64,000 nucleotides of DNA, from assembly GCA_021738245.1 (NCBI GenBank), contig JAIPCJ010000004.1, positions 1 through 64,000 on the forward strand, read 5' to 3'. The position numbers were made by a program, and so were the translations under genes. How positions within the stretch are numbered: position 1 is the stretch's first letter; each line of letters begins with the position of its first letter. The notes below the pieces were generated by a model, which saw only the letters and a program-made list of their open reading frames with translations, did not search any database and was not told the DNA's origin. This DNA is from Methylotenera sp. GTDB taxonomy: Bacteria > Pseudomonadota > Gammaproteobacteria > Burkholderiales > Burkholderiaceae_C. Shown here one piece after another: positions 63,983-64,000 of the stretch.

Positions 63983-64000
63983 TCAGACGAGCTTGACGAG
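63983..64000 (-). CDS. Possible end of a leftward gene at the window edge
   Basis: A TGA at 63983-63985 (minus strand) preceded by the codons for LVKLV up to the edge, directly before the GNAT gene. Too short to assign; it could be chance. Confidence 0.2.
   Translation of the reverse strand, partial: LVKLV

Overview
The window is chromosomal DNA of a GC-rich betaproteobacterium, most likely order Burkholderiales and close to the Roseateles/Pelomonas/Rubrivivax group. This is inferred from base composition, PEP-CTERM exported proteins, the prs-nadV-nrtR NAD cassette, and the gene orders rsfS-rlmH-maf-rng, tolB-pal-cpoB and thrS-infC-rpmI-rplT-pheST-ihfA-merR. No search was run, so the genus is a guess.

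Layout. 1-11.9 kb: mixed housekeeping and accessory genes (S9 peptidase end, PEP-CTERM protein, SUI1 factor, dbpA, solute-binding-like proteins, glnS, a chemoreceptor, a HerA-like ATPase). One solute-binding gene is interrupted by an in-frame TAG. 11.9-19.5 kb: a tight plus-strand run yebC-purD-acyltransferase-hemF-nadD-rsfS-rlmH-maf-rng with many stop/start overlaps; RsfS carries a long histone-H1-like Lys/Ala/Pro tail. 19.5-23.1 kb: tolB-pal-cpoB-tcdA. 23.1-23.4 kb: tRNA-Lys(UUU) and tRNA-Lys(CUU), each with its own promoter.

23.34-40.10 kb: a 16.7-kb mobile element inserted in the 3' half of tRNA-Lys(CUU) and bounded by 48-bp direct repeats. Even the tRNA terminator is duplicated. It encodes a tyrosine integrase, an AlpA/Xis-like protein, a replication initiator gene containing an iteron array, a DnaC-like loader, a small terminase, a scaffold-like protein, a Bbp16-type cement protein and two large ejection-type proteins. 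It shows no large terminase, portal, major capsid, tail, lysis or CI-type repressor gene. The compact intact operon fits a phage satellite that supplies its own packaging specificity, capsid accessory and DNA-delivery proteins while borrowing the shell and tail. A remodelled prophage is the alternative. At the far end sits a two-gene cargo with a Clp-fold SDH-type serine protease.

40.1-48.4 kb: tRNA-Pro(GGG), then the translation operon on the minus strand. Its leader encodes a 12-residue peptide with seven threonines followed by a terminator hairpin, a classic attenuator for thrS. infC appears to start with AUC. 48.4-59.2 kb: patatin-like phospholipase, TonB receptor, tex, a solute-binding protein, a second PEP-CTERM protein, a flavoprotein and a GPH-type transporter. 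59.3-62.6 kb: nicotinamide salvage operon prs-nadV-nrtR behind a perfect palindromic operator. The window ends in an SDR/GNAT pair.
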